From contig NZ_VFOW01000001.1 in NCBI RefSeq assembly GCF_006716355.1, forward strand, positions 1,612,001 through 1,676,000: DNA of 64,000 bases, given 5' to 3'. The position numbers were made by a program, and so were the translations under genes. The DNA is from Stackebrandtia endophytica (lineage in GTDB: Bacteria > Actinomycetota > Actinomycetes > Mycobacteriales > Micromonosporaceae). Under the pieces are notes generated by a model. The model searched no databases and was not told the origin of the DNA. It saw nothing but the letters and a program-made list of their open reading frames with translations. Below, piece after piece: positions 44,667-52,950 of the stretch. Positions within the stretch are counted from its first letter, which is position 1. Each line of letters starts with the position of its first letter.

Positions 44667-45407
44667 ATGCGTCCTGATTACACCGAGGTGTTTCAAGATC
44701 CACGAGCGGTCACGAAATACGCCGAGGAGACGTACGCCGACGGCACCTTCTCCTCCACGGTGTCGGAACGGCAACGACAGTGGTTGCGCGGTTTCGTCTC
44801 CCAGATGTTCGAGGCTCCCCCGGTTCAACACGACTTCGCCTGCGGCACGGGTCGGGCGATCCGCATGCTGGAGGGCATGGTCAGCGCCGCGCACGGCTAC
44901 GACACCTCGGCGGCGATGCTGGCCAAGGCCGCCGATCTGGGCACCCGGGCGAGGCTGCACCTGGTCAGTCCGACCGGAGTCCTGCCGACCGGGTCGGATC
45001 AACCGAACCTGGTGACGCTGTTCCGGTTTCTGCTCAACGCCTCCGAGCCGGTGCGACATCGGGCGATGCAGTTCGCGGCCGGGATGTTGCCCGACCGCGA
45101 CGCGGGGTTGCTGGTGTGTGAGAACCACGGCAACGCGCGGTCGCTTCGGCATTTGAAGGCGGTCTTCGGCAAGCTGGACACCGAGTTGTGGTTCGCCGAG
45201 TTGAGCCACGGGGAGCTGCTGGAACTGTTCGACCAGTACGGTTTCGAGGTCGTCGCCAGCCAGGGCTTCACCCTGTTGACGCGCAGTTTCTACCATCGTG
45301 CGGCACTGTCGTGGTTCGCGCCGGGCTTGGACGATGTGGTGTCTCGGCGCCGCTGGTCGGCGAAGTTGGCCACCGATGTGGTTTACGTGGCGCGCCGCAA
45401 GCGGTAG
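44667..45407 (+). CDS. Class I SAM-dependent methyltransferase
   Basis: The 246-residue enzyme has motif I HDFACGTGRAIRMLE (about 53-67) and ends in a Rossmann-type fold with LLVCENHGNARSLRHL. YTEVFQDPRAVTKYAEETYA opens it, as in small-molecule or lipid-linked sugar methylases. It starts 11 bases after the flippase stop and is the last gene before a strong terminator, so it belongs to the polysaccharide operon. The methylated group is unknown. Confidence 0.85.
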   Translation: MRPDYTEVFQDPRAVTKYAEETYADGTFSSTVSERQRQWLRGFVSQMFEAPPVQHDFACGTGRAIRMLEGMVSAAHGYDTSAAMLAKAADLGTRARLHLVSPTGVLPTGSDQPNLVTLFRFLLNASEPVRHRAMQFAAGMLPDRDAGLLVCENHGNARSLRHLKAVFGKLDTELWFAELSHGELLELFDQYGFEVVASQGFTLLTRSFYHRAALSWFAPGLDDVVSRRRWSAKLATDVVYVARRKR

Positions 45408-45425
45408 AGCCGACGGCGAGGAAAC

Positions 45426-45466
45426 CTCCCGCTCGAATCCTGGGAACGTGAGGATTCGAGCGGGAG
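45426..45466 (+). terminator. Terminator at the end of the first polysaccharide operon
   Basis: Perfect 16-base arms CTCCCGCTCGAATCCT (45426-45441) and AGGATTCGAGCGGGAG (45451-45466) with a 9-base loop, 18 bases past the methyltransferase stop. It may also serve the convergent WecB/TagA gene. Confidence 0.85.
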
Positions 45467-45575
45467 CCTTGATTGTAAGGAATCTTTCGCTTAAGCACCA
45501 AAAGGTTACTTAACCAATCCATCGATGTCAACGAATATCTCCGGCTGGAGCCCGACCGTCGTTCAGTGAATGCCT

Positions 45576-46382
45576 TCAGCGGTGGCGCAAGCCGTGCCAG
45601 CCCGATCGAAGCAGCAGGCCCGCCGCGACCGGCGCGTCGTGCACCACGTACCGGACGAACAACCGCCGGGGCTCGCTGGCCAGCCGGTGCGCCCACTCCA
45701 GGCCACTGCGTTGCATCCACACCGGCGCCCGTCGTCGACGCCCCGCCACGAAGTCCACCGCCGCGCCACAGCCCAGGAACCACGCCGACGGCAGCCCCTC
45801 CGCCAACCGGGTGATGATCCGCTCCTGCTTGGGAAAGCCCAGCCCGACGAACACGATGTCGGGTGCGACCTCGACCAGTTCCTCGGCCAACTCATCCAAG
45901 TACGCCACATTGGATTCGAAACCCATCGGCGGGGTGCACGCCCCCGCCACGTCCAGCCCGGGAAACGTGTCGGCCAACCGTTCAGCCGCCACCACCGACG
46001 TGGGCCGTTCCCCGCCGGGCGTTCCCCCCAGGACGTAGATGCTCCGCTCGTCATCGGCGGCGGCCGCGCTGAGGTCCCAGATCAGGTCGGAACCGGCGAC
46101 CCGCTCGGGCAGTCTCGTTCCCGCCAGCCGGGACGCCCAGACCAGCGGCGCGCCGTCGGCCACCACCAGGTCACCGCAGGAGACCTGGTCGGCGAACTTG
46201 GGGGACTGCCGGACCTGGCGGACGATGTCCACGTTGGGCGTCACGATGTGGCCACCTCGACCGGCCACCAGGTCGGCGCGCACTCTGGTGATCACCTGTT
46301 GAGCCGTCATCGCGTCGAACGCGATCCCCCCGACGGTCACTCGCGTATCGAAGCGAAAACGGTCTGTGATTGCATTGTTCAC
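45576..46382 (-). CDS. WecB/TagA/CpsF-family glycosyltransferase (GT26)
   Basis: The 268-residue enzyme adds ManNAc(A)-like sugars to a lipid-linked acceptor in teichoic acid or enterobacterial-antigen-type synthesis. Family motifs are HIVTPNVDIVRQ (catalytic base region), VADGAPLVWASR, IYVLGGTPGG, and VFVGLGFPKQERII (PKQE). The C-terminal basic amphipathic region (PRRLFVRYVVHD) fits membrane association. It lies on the opposite strand to its neighbours within the polysaccharide locus and is divergent from the second sulfotransferase. GTG 46382 is the start. Confidence 0.92.
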   Translation of the reverse strand: MNNAITDRFRFDTRVTVGGIAFDAMTAQQVITRVRADLVAGRGGHIVTPNVDIVRQVRQSPKFADQVSCGDLVVADGAPLVWASRLAGTRLPERVAGSDLIWDLSAAAADDERSIYVLGGTPGGERPTSVVAAERLADTFPGLDVAGACTPPMGFESNVAYLDELAEELVEVAPDIVFVGLGFPKQERIITRLAEGLPSAWFLGCGAAVDFVAGRRRRAPVWMQRSGLEWAHRLASEPRRLFVRYVVHDAPVAAGLLLRSGWHGLRHR

Positions 46383-46571
46383 GTCGAGACGCTAACCGCC
46401 GCACCGTCTCCGAGGGGTGATTTGGCGATCAAACGTCCCATGGAACCGCGATACCACCGCGCGCGACCTGCGATTCTCGCCAAATTGGTGAGTCGGTGGG
46501 CGTGTCCTGGCGGGCACCTCGGCCGGTTATACATCTGACGGGTTCTCTCAACCGGGGGGCGAAGAGACAAC

Positions 46572-47597
46572 ATGACAGATCCAGCCGCACGCACCACAGT
46601 GCTGTTCATCGGTGGTTTGGGCCGAAGCGGTACGACACTTCTGGAACGTCTTCTCGGTCAGTTGCCGGGGGCACTGCCGCTGGGCGAGGTCACCCACCTG
46701 TGGGAACGCGACATTCGCGACGACGAGAGCTGCGCCTGTGGCTCGGCATTCTCCGCCTGCGAATTCTGGCAACGCATCGGAACCACCGCGTTCGGCGGCT
46801 GGGACGGCATCGACATCGAACGGGTCAGCCACCTGCGGGCGACCGTCGACCGCACCCGACACATTCCGGTGCTGGCGGCCAAGGAACTCAAGAAACCCCA
46901 ACTCGACCTGGTTCGCGAATACGCCTGGTACTACCACCGGGTGTACGCCGCAGCCGCCGCCGACGCCCGCGCGGGTGTCGTCATCGATTCGTCGAAACAC
47001 GCCTCGTTGGCCTACGTCCTGCGGTGGTGCGAAGAGATCAACCTGAAGGTGCTGCACGTGGTGCGGGACGCTCGCGGAGTCGCCCACTCGTGGACAAAGA
47101 AGGTGAACCGTCCCGAATCCCGCGAGCAGGATCAGATGACCCGCTACTCCCCCGCCCGCGCCGCGATGCTGTGGAACGCACAGAACGCCGCCTTCGGTCT
47201 GCTGCGTCGGCGCGGTGTGGAGGTGCGCCGAGTCCGCTACGAGAAACTCCTCTCCGATCCCCGCGGCGTGGTGAGCCGACTGGCGAACTGGGCGGGGATT
47301 CCCGCCACCGAGAGCCAGCTGCGCTACATCGGTGACGACTACGCCGACCTCGGTCCGAGCCATTCGGCGGCCGGGAATCCGATGCGGTTCACCGTCGGAC
47401 GGATTCCGCTGCGACACGACGACGCCTGGATCGACGACATGGCGAGCTCACACCGCCGCATCGTGTCCACATTGACTCGGCCGCTGCTGGGTCGATACGG
47501 CTACCTGAGCATCGAGGACCCCCAAGACCCGCCCACCGCCGCCGACCCGCAACCACAGCCCGATGACACTTCCATGAAAGCGAAGAGCCCGCAATGA
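46572..47597 (+). CDS. Second sulfotransferase-family protein
   Basis: The 341-residue protein has PAPS-binding motif LFIGGLGRSGTTLLERLLG (about 11-29) and a 3'-phosphate motif VVRDARGVAHSW (about 160-171). It also has DSSKHASLAYVLR, common in actinobacterial sulfotransferase-3-type enzymes. Cysteines CACGSAFSAC (about 54-63) look like a small metal or disulfide site. It is a different subfamily from the enzyme at 42255. A sulfuryl acceptor in the same polysaccharide is inferred from position. ATGA couples it to the GT2 gene. Confidence 0.88.
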   Translation: MTDPAARTTVLFIGGLGRSGTTLLERLLGQLPGALPLGEVTHLWERDIRDDESCACGSAFSACEFWQRIGTTAFGGWDGIDIERVSHLRATVDRTRHIPVLAAKELKKPQLDLVREYAWYYHRVYAAAAADARAGVVIDSSKHASLAYVLRWCEEINLKVLHVVRDARGVAHSWTKKVNRPESREQDQMTRYSPARAAMLWNAQNAAFGLLRRRGVEVRRVRYEKLLSDPRGVVSRLANWAGIPATESQLRYIGDDYADLGPSHSAAGNPMRFTVGRIPLRHDDAWIDDMASSHRRIVSTLTRPLLGRYGYLSIEDPQDPPTAADPQPQPDDTSMKAKSPQ

Positions 47598-48499
47598 ACA
47601 ACTGGCCCTCCATCGGGGTGGTCATACCCACCCACCACCGGCCCGATCTGATGCGCGCGGCGTTGCGATCGGTATTGGCGCAGCGTTATCCGGGGCGGCT
47701 GGGTGCGGTCGTCGTGTATGACCGATCCACACCGGACACCTCGTTGGAGGTCACGGGTGACCGCCCGGTGCGGGTGATGAAGAACAGTCGCACCCCGGGA
47801 CTGGCCGGGGCCCGGAACACCGGAATCTGCGCACTGGACACCGATCTGGTGGCGTTCTGCGATGACGACGACGTCTGGTTGCCCGGCAAACTCACCGCGC
47901 AGGTCGCGGCGATGCAGCCGACCACCGAGATGACGACCTGCGCGATCGCGGTGAGCTATCAGGGCCGCACCGTACCGCGAACCGCCGGACAGTCGATCGT
48001 GCGCCACGCGGACCTGTTGCGGTCACGGATGATGATGTTGCACTCCTCGACGTTCCTGTTGCGGCGCAATGCCATGCTGGGTGGCTTGGGCCTGGTCGCC
48101 GAGGATGCGCCGGGCAGTCAGAACGAGGACTGGGATCTGCTGCTTCGTGCGGCACGGCGTGAACCCATCATGAACGTGGACGCCCCCTACGCCAAGATCC
48201 ACTGGGGAAGGTCGCTGTTCCAGACCCACTACGACACCAAGATCTCCTCGCTGCGCTGGATGCTCGAACAGCACCCGGAACTGCACGGCTCACGGGAGGG
48301 GGCCGCACGTGTCTACGGCCAACTGGCCTGCTGGCACGCCGCCGTCGGTGACCGCAGGGCCGCGCTTCGCTGGGCCGGACGCGCCACGCGGTCACAGTGG
48401 AAGGAGCCACGCGCCATGATCGGTGCGGCGGCGGCACTGGGCATAGTCAAGGTGCCCACGGTGATGGACCTGCTGCACCGACGCGGCCGGGGGATCTGA
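47594..48499 (+). CDS. Family 2 glycosyltransferase
   Basis: The 301-residue GT-A enzyme opens with GVVIPTHHRPDLMRAALRSV. The nucleotide/metal motif is VAFCDDDDVWLPGKL and the probable catalytic region NEDWDLLLRAARR. It would extend the repeat unit from an NDP-sugar at the inner membrane face. It overlaps the second sulfotransferase by four bases. No initiating phosphoglycosyl transferase is present in the window, so the start sugar must be laid down by a gene elsewhere. Confidence 0.9.
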   Translation: MNNWPSIGVVIPTHHRPDLMRAALRSVLAQRYPGRLGAVVVYDRSTPDTSLEVTGDRPVRVMKNSRTPGLAGARNTGICALDTDLVAFCDDDDVWLPGKLTAQVAAMQPTTEMTTCAIAVSYQGRTVPRTAGQSIVRHADLLRSRMMMLHSSTFLLRRNAMLGGLGLVAEDAPGSQNEDWDLLLRAARREPIMNVDAPYAKIHWGRSLFQTHYDTKISSLRWMLEQHPELHGSREGAARVYGQLACWHAAVGDRRAALRWAGRATRSQWKEPRAMIGAAAALGIVKVPTVMDLLHRRGRGI

Positions 48500-48638
48500 G
48501 TATCGGGACGGCACCGCAACGCCCGCCAACGGCCGACGCGGACAGTCCATGCACCGAGTCCACGAACCCAGTTCATAGAGTCCCATTCGACCGGATGTAG
48601 CTCCACGATCACCGATCGCCGTTCCCGCCCCTCGCGAC

Positions 48639-49298
48639 TCAGATGTCGTCGACGCGACGGGCAACCGTCCATGTGGGACTCAGTTCGTCGCCCACCGTCA
48701 GACCGGCCTCGGCGAGCACCGCCCGCAGTGCGCCCGGGTCCAACAGCTGGGCGGTGAACTCCTGCGTCCAGGACCGCTCCCCCAACCGGTATGTCGCCCG
48801 ACCGTCGAAGACGTCACCGTCGCGACTGAGGACGTCGAACCTGGTGACCACCCGCCCCGAACGGCCGTCGCCACCGTCGATGCCGCGCATTCGGGCGGCG
48901 TCGTAATGCCCCAGATACACCCGGCCACCGGGTGCCAGATGCGTGGTGGCGGCATGCAGGAACGCCGACCGCATCGCCGCATCGGCCTCGTTGATCAGAT
49001 GACTGGCCATGATCACGTGGTCGAAGAGGGTGGACAGTCGCAGGGTTTCCAGGTTCGCCTCGATCCCGGTCACCTCGGGGGCGAGGTGGGCGAGCATGTC
49101 GGGCGAGTCGTCTACTCCGGTGACCTCGAATCCCCTGGCCGCCAACACATTGGCCAGGCGGCCAACCCCGCAGCCCAGGTCGAGGACCCGGCCCGGTGGT
49201 TGCAGGACGTTCAGGACCGGGGTGAACTCCGGCTCGACGTCCAGATTCAAGTAGACCTCGACGGGGGAACCGTCTCTGGTCACCGGTGATTCGGTCAT
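48639..49298 (-). CDS. Class I SAM-dependent methyltransferase
   Basis: The 219-residue methylase has motif I VLDLGCGVGRLANVLAARGF and post-I VTGVDDSPDMLAHL; LAPGGRVYLGHYD follows. ATG 49298 is preceded by AAGGGG six bases upstream. The reading frame extends farther upstream through the GGGTC repeat, but that part (RPDPTRPDPTRPDP) is repeat-coded and probably untranslated. Substrate unknown. It is not clearly in an operon; it converges on the GT2 gene. Confidence 0.85.
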   Translation of the reverse strand: MTESPVTRDGSPVEVYLNLDVEPEFTPVLNVLQPPGRVLDLGCGVGRLANVLAARGFEVTGVDDSPDMLAHLAPEVTGIEANLETLRLSTLFDHVIMASHLINEADAAMRSAFLHAATTHLAPGGRVYLGHYDAARMRGIDGGDGRSGRVVTRFDVLSRDGDVFDGRATYRLGERSWTQEFTAQLLDPGALRAVLAEAGLTVGDELSPTWTVARRVDDI

Positions 49299-49314
49299 GG
49301 GTGCCCCTTGTCTC

Positions 49315-49354
49315 GGGTCGGGTCGGGTCGGGTCGGGTCGGGTCGGGTCGGGTC
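49315..49354. repeat. Pentanucleotide microsatellite, eight GGGTC units
   Basis: Eight exact GGGTC units sit 16-56 bases upstream of the methyltransferase start (GACCC on its strand). Five-base units change both frame and spacing when copy number varies. The gap to the LysR gene (stop at 49395) is only about 40 bases beyond it. Confidence 0.85.
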
Positions 49355-49394
49355 GGACAAGGTTACGCCGCCGCACCGTGCCGGTTCGGGCCGA

Positions 49395-50309
49395 TCAATC
49401 GGCCCGGTCCACGGCGGGGATCCGCTCCAGCTCCGCCAGCACCGCGCGAACCGAGGGGCTGGCTCCGGCACTGTGACGCCACACCGCGTGCACCTCCCGT
49501 TTGGGCTGCCGTCGCAGCGGGCGGGAGACGACGCCGTCGGGAAACGGCGGACGAGCCAATCGAGGTATCAACGCGACCAGGTCGTCAGCGGCGATCAACG
49601 CCAGTTGAGTGGCGAAGTCGTCGACGAGGTGACGCACATCGGGGTCTTCGGGCACATCGGCGAACAGTCGTCTAAACCACTGGTGGCATACGGTCCCGGG
49701 AGGACTCGTCGCCCAGGTGTGACCGACGAGGTCCGTGCTCACCAGCGGGCGATCGATTCGGGCGAGCGGATGTGTCCGGTTCATGACCAGGTCACCGACG
49801 TCGGTGTGGACGCTGCGCTGGGTCAGTGACGACGGTAGCGCCGCCGGGAGTCCGTCCGCGTCGTGAACCAGCGCGAGGTCGGCGGTGCCGGCGTCGACGC
49901 TGTGAACCGCCTGATCGGGGTCCTGCTCGGTGATGTGCAGGACGAGGTCGGGGCACTCCACGGACAGGCGCCGCACGGCGGGAGCCAGTAGACCGCGGAT
50001 GCCCGTCGAGAACGCGACGACGTGCAGCACACCGCGTGGCGCCCCCTCCGAGACCGACTGAGCCGCCTCGGCGCACCGCTCCAGCGCCTGGAACACCTCG
50101 GGCGCGGCGTCGGCGATCGCCCGCCCCGCCGGAGTGAGCACGACCCCCCGCCCCGCCGGGGCCAGCACCGATACCCCGACCTGCCGTTCCAGCCGTTTGA
50201 TCTGCTGCGAGACCGCGGAAGCGGTGAAGCCGAGCTCATCGGCGGCCCGGGCCAGCGTGCCCAGGGCCGCCACCGAGCGCAACGCCTGTAGTGCACCCAC
50301 ATCGATCAT
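49395..50309 (-). CDS. LysR-family transcriptional regulator
   Basis: The 304-residue regulator has an N-terminal winged HTH (about 1-60): LQALRSVAALGTLARAADEL, then GFTASAVSQQIKRLERQVG. The effector domain (about 90-300) includes LHVVAFSTGIRGLLAPAV and ADLALVHDADGL. It is divergent from dapA with only about 70 bases between them, so dapA may be its target, as LysR regulators often control the divergent gene. The AT-rich spacer has no unique palindrome I could identify. Confidence 0.92.
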   Translation of the reverse strand: MIDVGALQALRSVAALGTLARAADELGFTASAVSQQIKRLERQVGVSVLAPAGRGVVLTPAGRAIADAAPEVFQALERCAEAAQSVSEGAPRGVLHVVAFSTGIRGLLAPAVRRLSVECPDLVLHITEQDPDQAVHSVDAGTADLALVHDADGLPAALPSSLTQRSVHTDVGDLVMNRTHPLARIDRPLVSTDLVGHTWATSPPGTVCHQWFRRLFADVPEDPDVRHLVDDFATQLALIAADDLVALIPRLARPPFPDGVVSRPLRRQPKREVHAVWRHSAGASPSVRAVLAELERIPAVDRAD

Positions 50310-50381
50310 GAAGCAAGACTACGCAATACTGCAAAAAAAGCATCGCTGGACCATGGGTATTTGTCGTGGCACAGTCGTATC

Positions 50382-51287
50382 ATGACCGACACTCAACCGG
50401 CTGACCTCGTCTTCGGCACCAACCTGGTGGCCATGGTGACGCCGATGGACGCCGACGGGACGATCAGCGAAACCGGAATCGCCAACCTCGTCGAACACCT
50501 GGTGACCACCGGATGCGACGGCATCGTGGTCAACGGCACCACCGGCGAGTCACCGACGCTCACCGAAGCCGAAACGGCTCACCTCATACGGACCGTCACC
50601 ACGTTGGTCGACGGCCGCGCCCGGGTCATCGCCGGTGTCGGCACCAACGACACCGTCAGCAGTATCCGGCGGGCGTGTGAGGCCGAGGGCGCCGGAGCCG
50701 ACGGGCTGTTGCTGGTGAGCCCCTACTACTCCAAACCGACCCAGGCCGGTCTGATCGCCCACTGCCGCGCGGTGGCCGACGCCACCGAACTGCCGGTGAT
50801 CCTCTACGACATCCCGGGGCGCACCGGAATAGCCTTCGCCGAGTCCACACTGATCGAACTGGCCGCGCATCCACGTATCCGGGCGGTCAAGGACGCCAAG
50901 GGTGACATGTACGAGGCGATGTCCATCATGGATAAGACCGAGCTGGCCTACTACTGCGGCATCGACGAACTCAACCTGCCGTACCTCGCGTGCGGCGCGA
51001 CCGGAGTCCTCAGCGTCGTCGGCAACATCGTCGCCGACCGCAACGCCGAACTCATCCGCGCCGTCGGCGTCGGCGACCTGGCCGCGGCACGCAAGATCCA
51101 CAATGAACTTGGTCCGTTGACCGACGCGGTCATGCGCACCTCGTCGGGGGCCATCATGGCCAAGGCCGCGCTGGCCGAACTCGGCGTCATTCCACACGCC
51201 ACGGTCCGTTTGCCGCTGGTCGAATCGCCGTCGGAGGATCTACGGCGACTCACCGATGCGCTGGCCACCGTGGCCGTGACCGTCTGA
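50382..51287 (+). CDS. dapA: 4-hydroxy-tetrahydrodipicolinate synthase
   Basis: The 301-residue cytosolic TIM-barrel enzyme condenses pyruvate with aspartate semialdehyde in lysine/diaminopimelate synthesis. Schiff-base Lys170 is in AVKDAKGD, Tyr142 in LYDIPGRTG, and the triad threonine is in VNGTTGESPTL. The length is normal. ATG 50382 lacks a clear ribosome site, so translation may be leaderless, as is common in actinobacteria. It has no dapB neighbour here, so it may be a second DapA-type paralogue. It is followed by a strong shared terminator. Confidence 0.94.
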   Translation: MTDTQPADLVFGTNLVAMVTPMDADGTISETGIANLVEHLVTTGCDGIVVNGTTGESPTLTEAETAHLIRTVTTLVDGRARVIAGVGTNDTVSSIRRACEAEGAGADGLLLVSPYYSKPTQAGLIAHCRAVADATELPVILYDIPGRTGIAFAESTLIELAAHPRIRAVKDAKGDMYEAMSIMDKTELAYYCGIDELNLPYLACGATGVLSVVGNIVADRNAELIRAVGVGDLAAARKIHNELGPLTDAVMRTSSGAIMAKAALAELGVIPHATVRLPLVESPSEDLRRLTDALATVAVTV

Positions 51288-51333
51288 AAGCCGGCTGTTG
51301 GGCGTTACGCCGCCGACACACCATCAGAAAACG

Positions 51334-51367
51334 GTAATGCCCTCGCCGAATACGGCGAGGGCATTAC
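51334..51367. terminator. Bidirectional terminator between dapA and the cvn operon
   Basis: GTAATGCCCTCGCCG (51334-51348) and CGGCGAGGGCATTAC (51353-51367) pair perfectly around AATA. It is 46 bases after dapA and 11 bases past the cvnD stop. Confidence 0.88.
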
Positions 51368-51378
51368 TCACGACTTAT

Positions 51379-51978
51379 CTAGTTCGCGGCACCGGCACCG
51401 GCGTTGGTACGAGAACGGTGCATGGACAGCACGTACTCGACCAAGTTGATGAGCACGGACTTGGTGGACTCACGGTGGCGGGCATCGCAGGGCACGATGG
51501 GGGTTTGCGGGGCTACGGCAAGGGCTTCACGGACGTCTTCGATGTCGTGGAACTGTTTTCCGTCGAACTGGTTCACCGCGACGAGGTAGGGCAAGCGGCG
51601 GTGTTCGAAGAAGTCGATGGCGGCAAAGGAATCCGCGAGACGACGGGTGTCCACGATGACCACGGCGCCGATGGCGCCGCGCACCAGTTCGTCCCACATG
51701 AACCAGAAACGGGTCTGGCCCGGGGTACCGAACAGGTACAGGATCAAATCGTTGTCGATCGTGATACGACCGAAGTCCATCGCCACGGTCGTGGTGGTCT
51801 TCTGCGCGACAAGGTCGTTATTGTCCACCCCTTCCGACGCGGAGGTCATGATGGCCTCGGTGGTCAGCGGAGTGATCTCCGAGACCGAGCCCACCAGGGT
51901 GGTTTTTCCTACGCCAAAGCCACCGGCGATAACAATCTTCGCCGAGGTCACCCGTCCGTTTGTAGGGCGGTCAGCCAC
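51379..51978 (-). CDS. cvnD: Conservon small GTPase, CvnD type
   Basis: The 199-residue Ras-like/MglA-like GTPase has G1 IAGGFGVGKTTLVGSVSE, a G3-like region LYLFGTPGQTRFWFMWD, and G4 LVAVNQFDGK. In Streptomyces conservons CvnD works with the histidine-kinase-like CvnA, roadblock CvnB and DUF742 CvnC, akin to a eukaryotic G-protein module at the membrane. GTG 51978 is preceded by GGAGG eight bases upstream; the longer start TTG 51984 is less likely. It is last in the operon and three bases from the cvnC stop. Confidence 0.94.
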   Translation of the reverse strand: MADRPTNGRVTSAKIVIAGGFGVGKTTLVGSVSEITPLTTEAIMTSASEGVDNNDLVAQKTTTTVAMDFGRITIDNDLILYLFGTPGQTRFWFMWDELVRGAIGAVVIVDTRRLADSFAAIDFFEHRRLPYLVAVNQFDGKQFHDIEDVREALAVAPQTPIVPCDARHRESTKSVLINLVEYVLSMHRSRTNAGAGAAN

Positions 51979-51980
51979 GT

Positions 51981-52358
51981 TCAAAGCCTCCGAAGTCCAC
52001 TGAGCACTCTTTCGAGCAGTTCGGTCCCGACCACATCGTCACCGTCGGATATGCCAGCCGGTTCGTGAACCGCGAGCAGGCCGTCCGCAGCCATGTCGGC
52101 TACGAGGACCCGCGCGACTCCCAGCGGCATCTGCATACGAGCGGCGATCTCCGCCATCGACTGCAAGCCGACACCACACATGCCGGCAATAGTCTGCTGT
52201 TCTTGCCCGGCAAGGAAACCACCGGACCGACCTCTCGCAGTCGTTTCTACCAACGCTTCCATGGCGATATCCAGCCGGGGCCGGGTACGACCGCGCGTGA
52301 CTGCATATGGACGCACAAGTGCGCCAACGCCGACCGAATCATCACGATCGATAACCAT
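51981..52358 (-). CDS. cvnC: Conservon DUF742 protein, CvnC type
   Basis: The 125-residue DUF742 protein has GALVRPYAVTRGRTRP near the N-terminus and a winged-helix-like part, IAARMQMPLGVARVLVADMA, then GLLAVHEP. It is one of the core conservon components, whose biochemical role is little known. ATG 52358 has GGGAG five bases upstream, so the longer ATG 52379 is not required. The gap from cvnB is 135 bases, unlike the tight spacing of the other cvn genes. Confidence 0.92.
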   Translation of the reverse strand: MVIDRDDSVGVGALVRPYAVTRGRTRPRLDIAMEALVETTARGRSGGFLAGQEQQTIAGMCGVGLQSMAEIAARMQMPLGVARVLVADMAADGLLAVHEPAGISDGDDVVGTELLERVLSGLRRL

Positions 52359-52493
52359 CGCTTCTCCCAACGCTGTCATCCATTATGGACAACCAAGTCA
52401 CTGGCATTAATTGCCACATATGTCCAAGTTCCTAGATATTTCGTTGTCGTTCGGCCACGCGAGCCGACATGGACTCTACCGCGCCGCAGCCAT

Positions 52494-52910
52494 TCACGCA
52501 CCCCCTGAGCCGTTACCACCGCGAGCCTCCGGCGTCAATGCCACGCCCACCCGGTCGACCAGAAGTGCCATTTCGTATCCGACTTGCCCAACATCGCAGG
52601 TACGTGACGCGAGAACCGCGAAAGACGACCCGTCACTGATGGACATGAGGAACAAAAAACCGTTGTCCATTTCCACGACGGTCTGCAAAACCGCTCCACC
52701 CTCAAAGCACCGCGACGCGCCCTGGGTCAAACTCACCATTCCGGAGGCCACCGCCGCCAACTGGTCGGCCCGGTCTCGGGGAAGGTTTCGGGACGCGGCC
52801 ATCAGCAGACCGTCCGCCGACACCGCGACCGCGTGAGCCACCCCTGGTACGCGTTCGGCGAATCCGGCCAGCAGCCAGCCGAGATCCTGCACGCCTGTCT
52901 GCGTCGTCAT
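52494..52910 (-). CDS. cvnB: Conservon roadblock/LC7 protein, CvnB type
   Basis: The 138-residue roadblock/LC7-domain protein has [40 protein letters not shown] and [18 protein letters not shown]. In conservons it is thought to interact with and regulate the CvnD GTPase. AAGGAG lies eight bases before ATG 52910. It follows cvnA by 40 bases. Confidence 0.94.
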   Translation of the reverse strand: MTTQTGVQDLGWLLAGFAERVPGVAHAVAVSADGLLMAASRNLPRDRADQLAAVASGMVSLTQGASRCFEGGAVLQTVVEMDNGFLFLMSISDGSSFAVLASRTCDVGQVGYEMALLVDRVGVALTPEARGGNGSGGA

Positions 52911-52950
52911 CAGTTGCGCTCCTTGTCAGACCTGTTCCTCAGGTTGCTCT

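Noticed and set aside
49315-49354. CRISPR-like repeat
   Set aside because: It is a simple 5-base tandem repeat without spacers.
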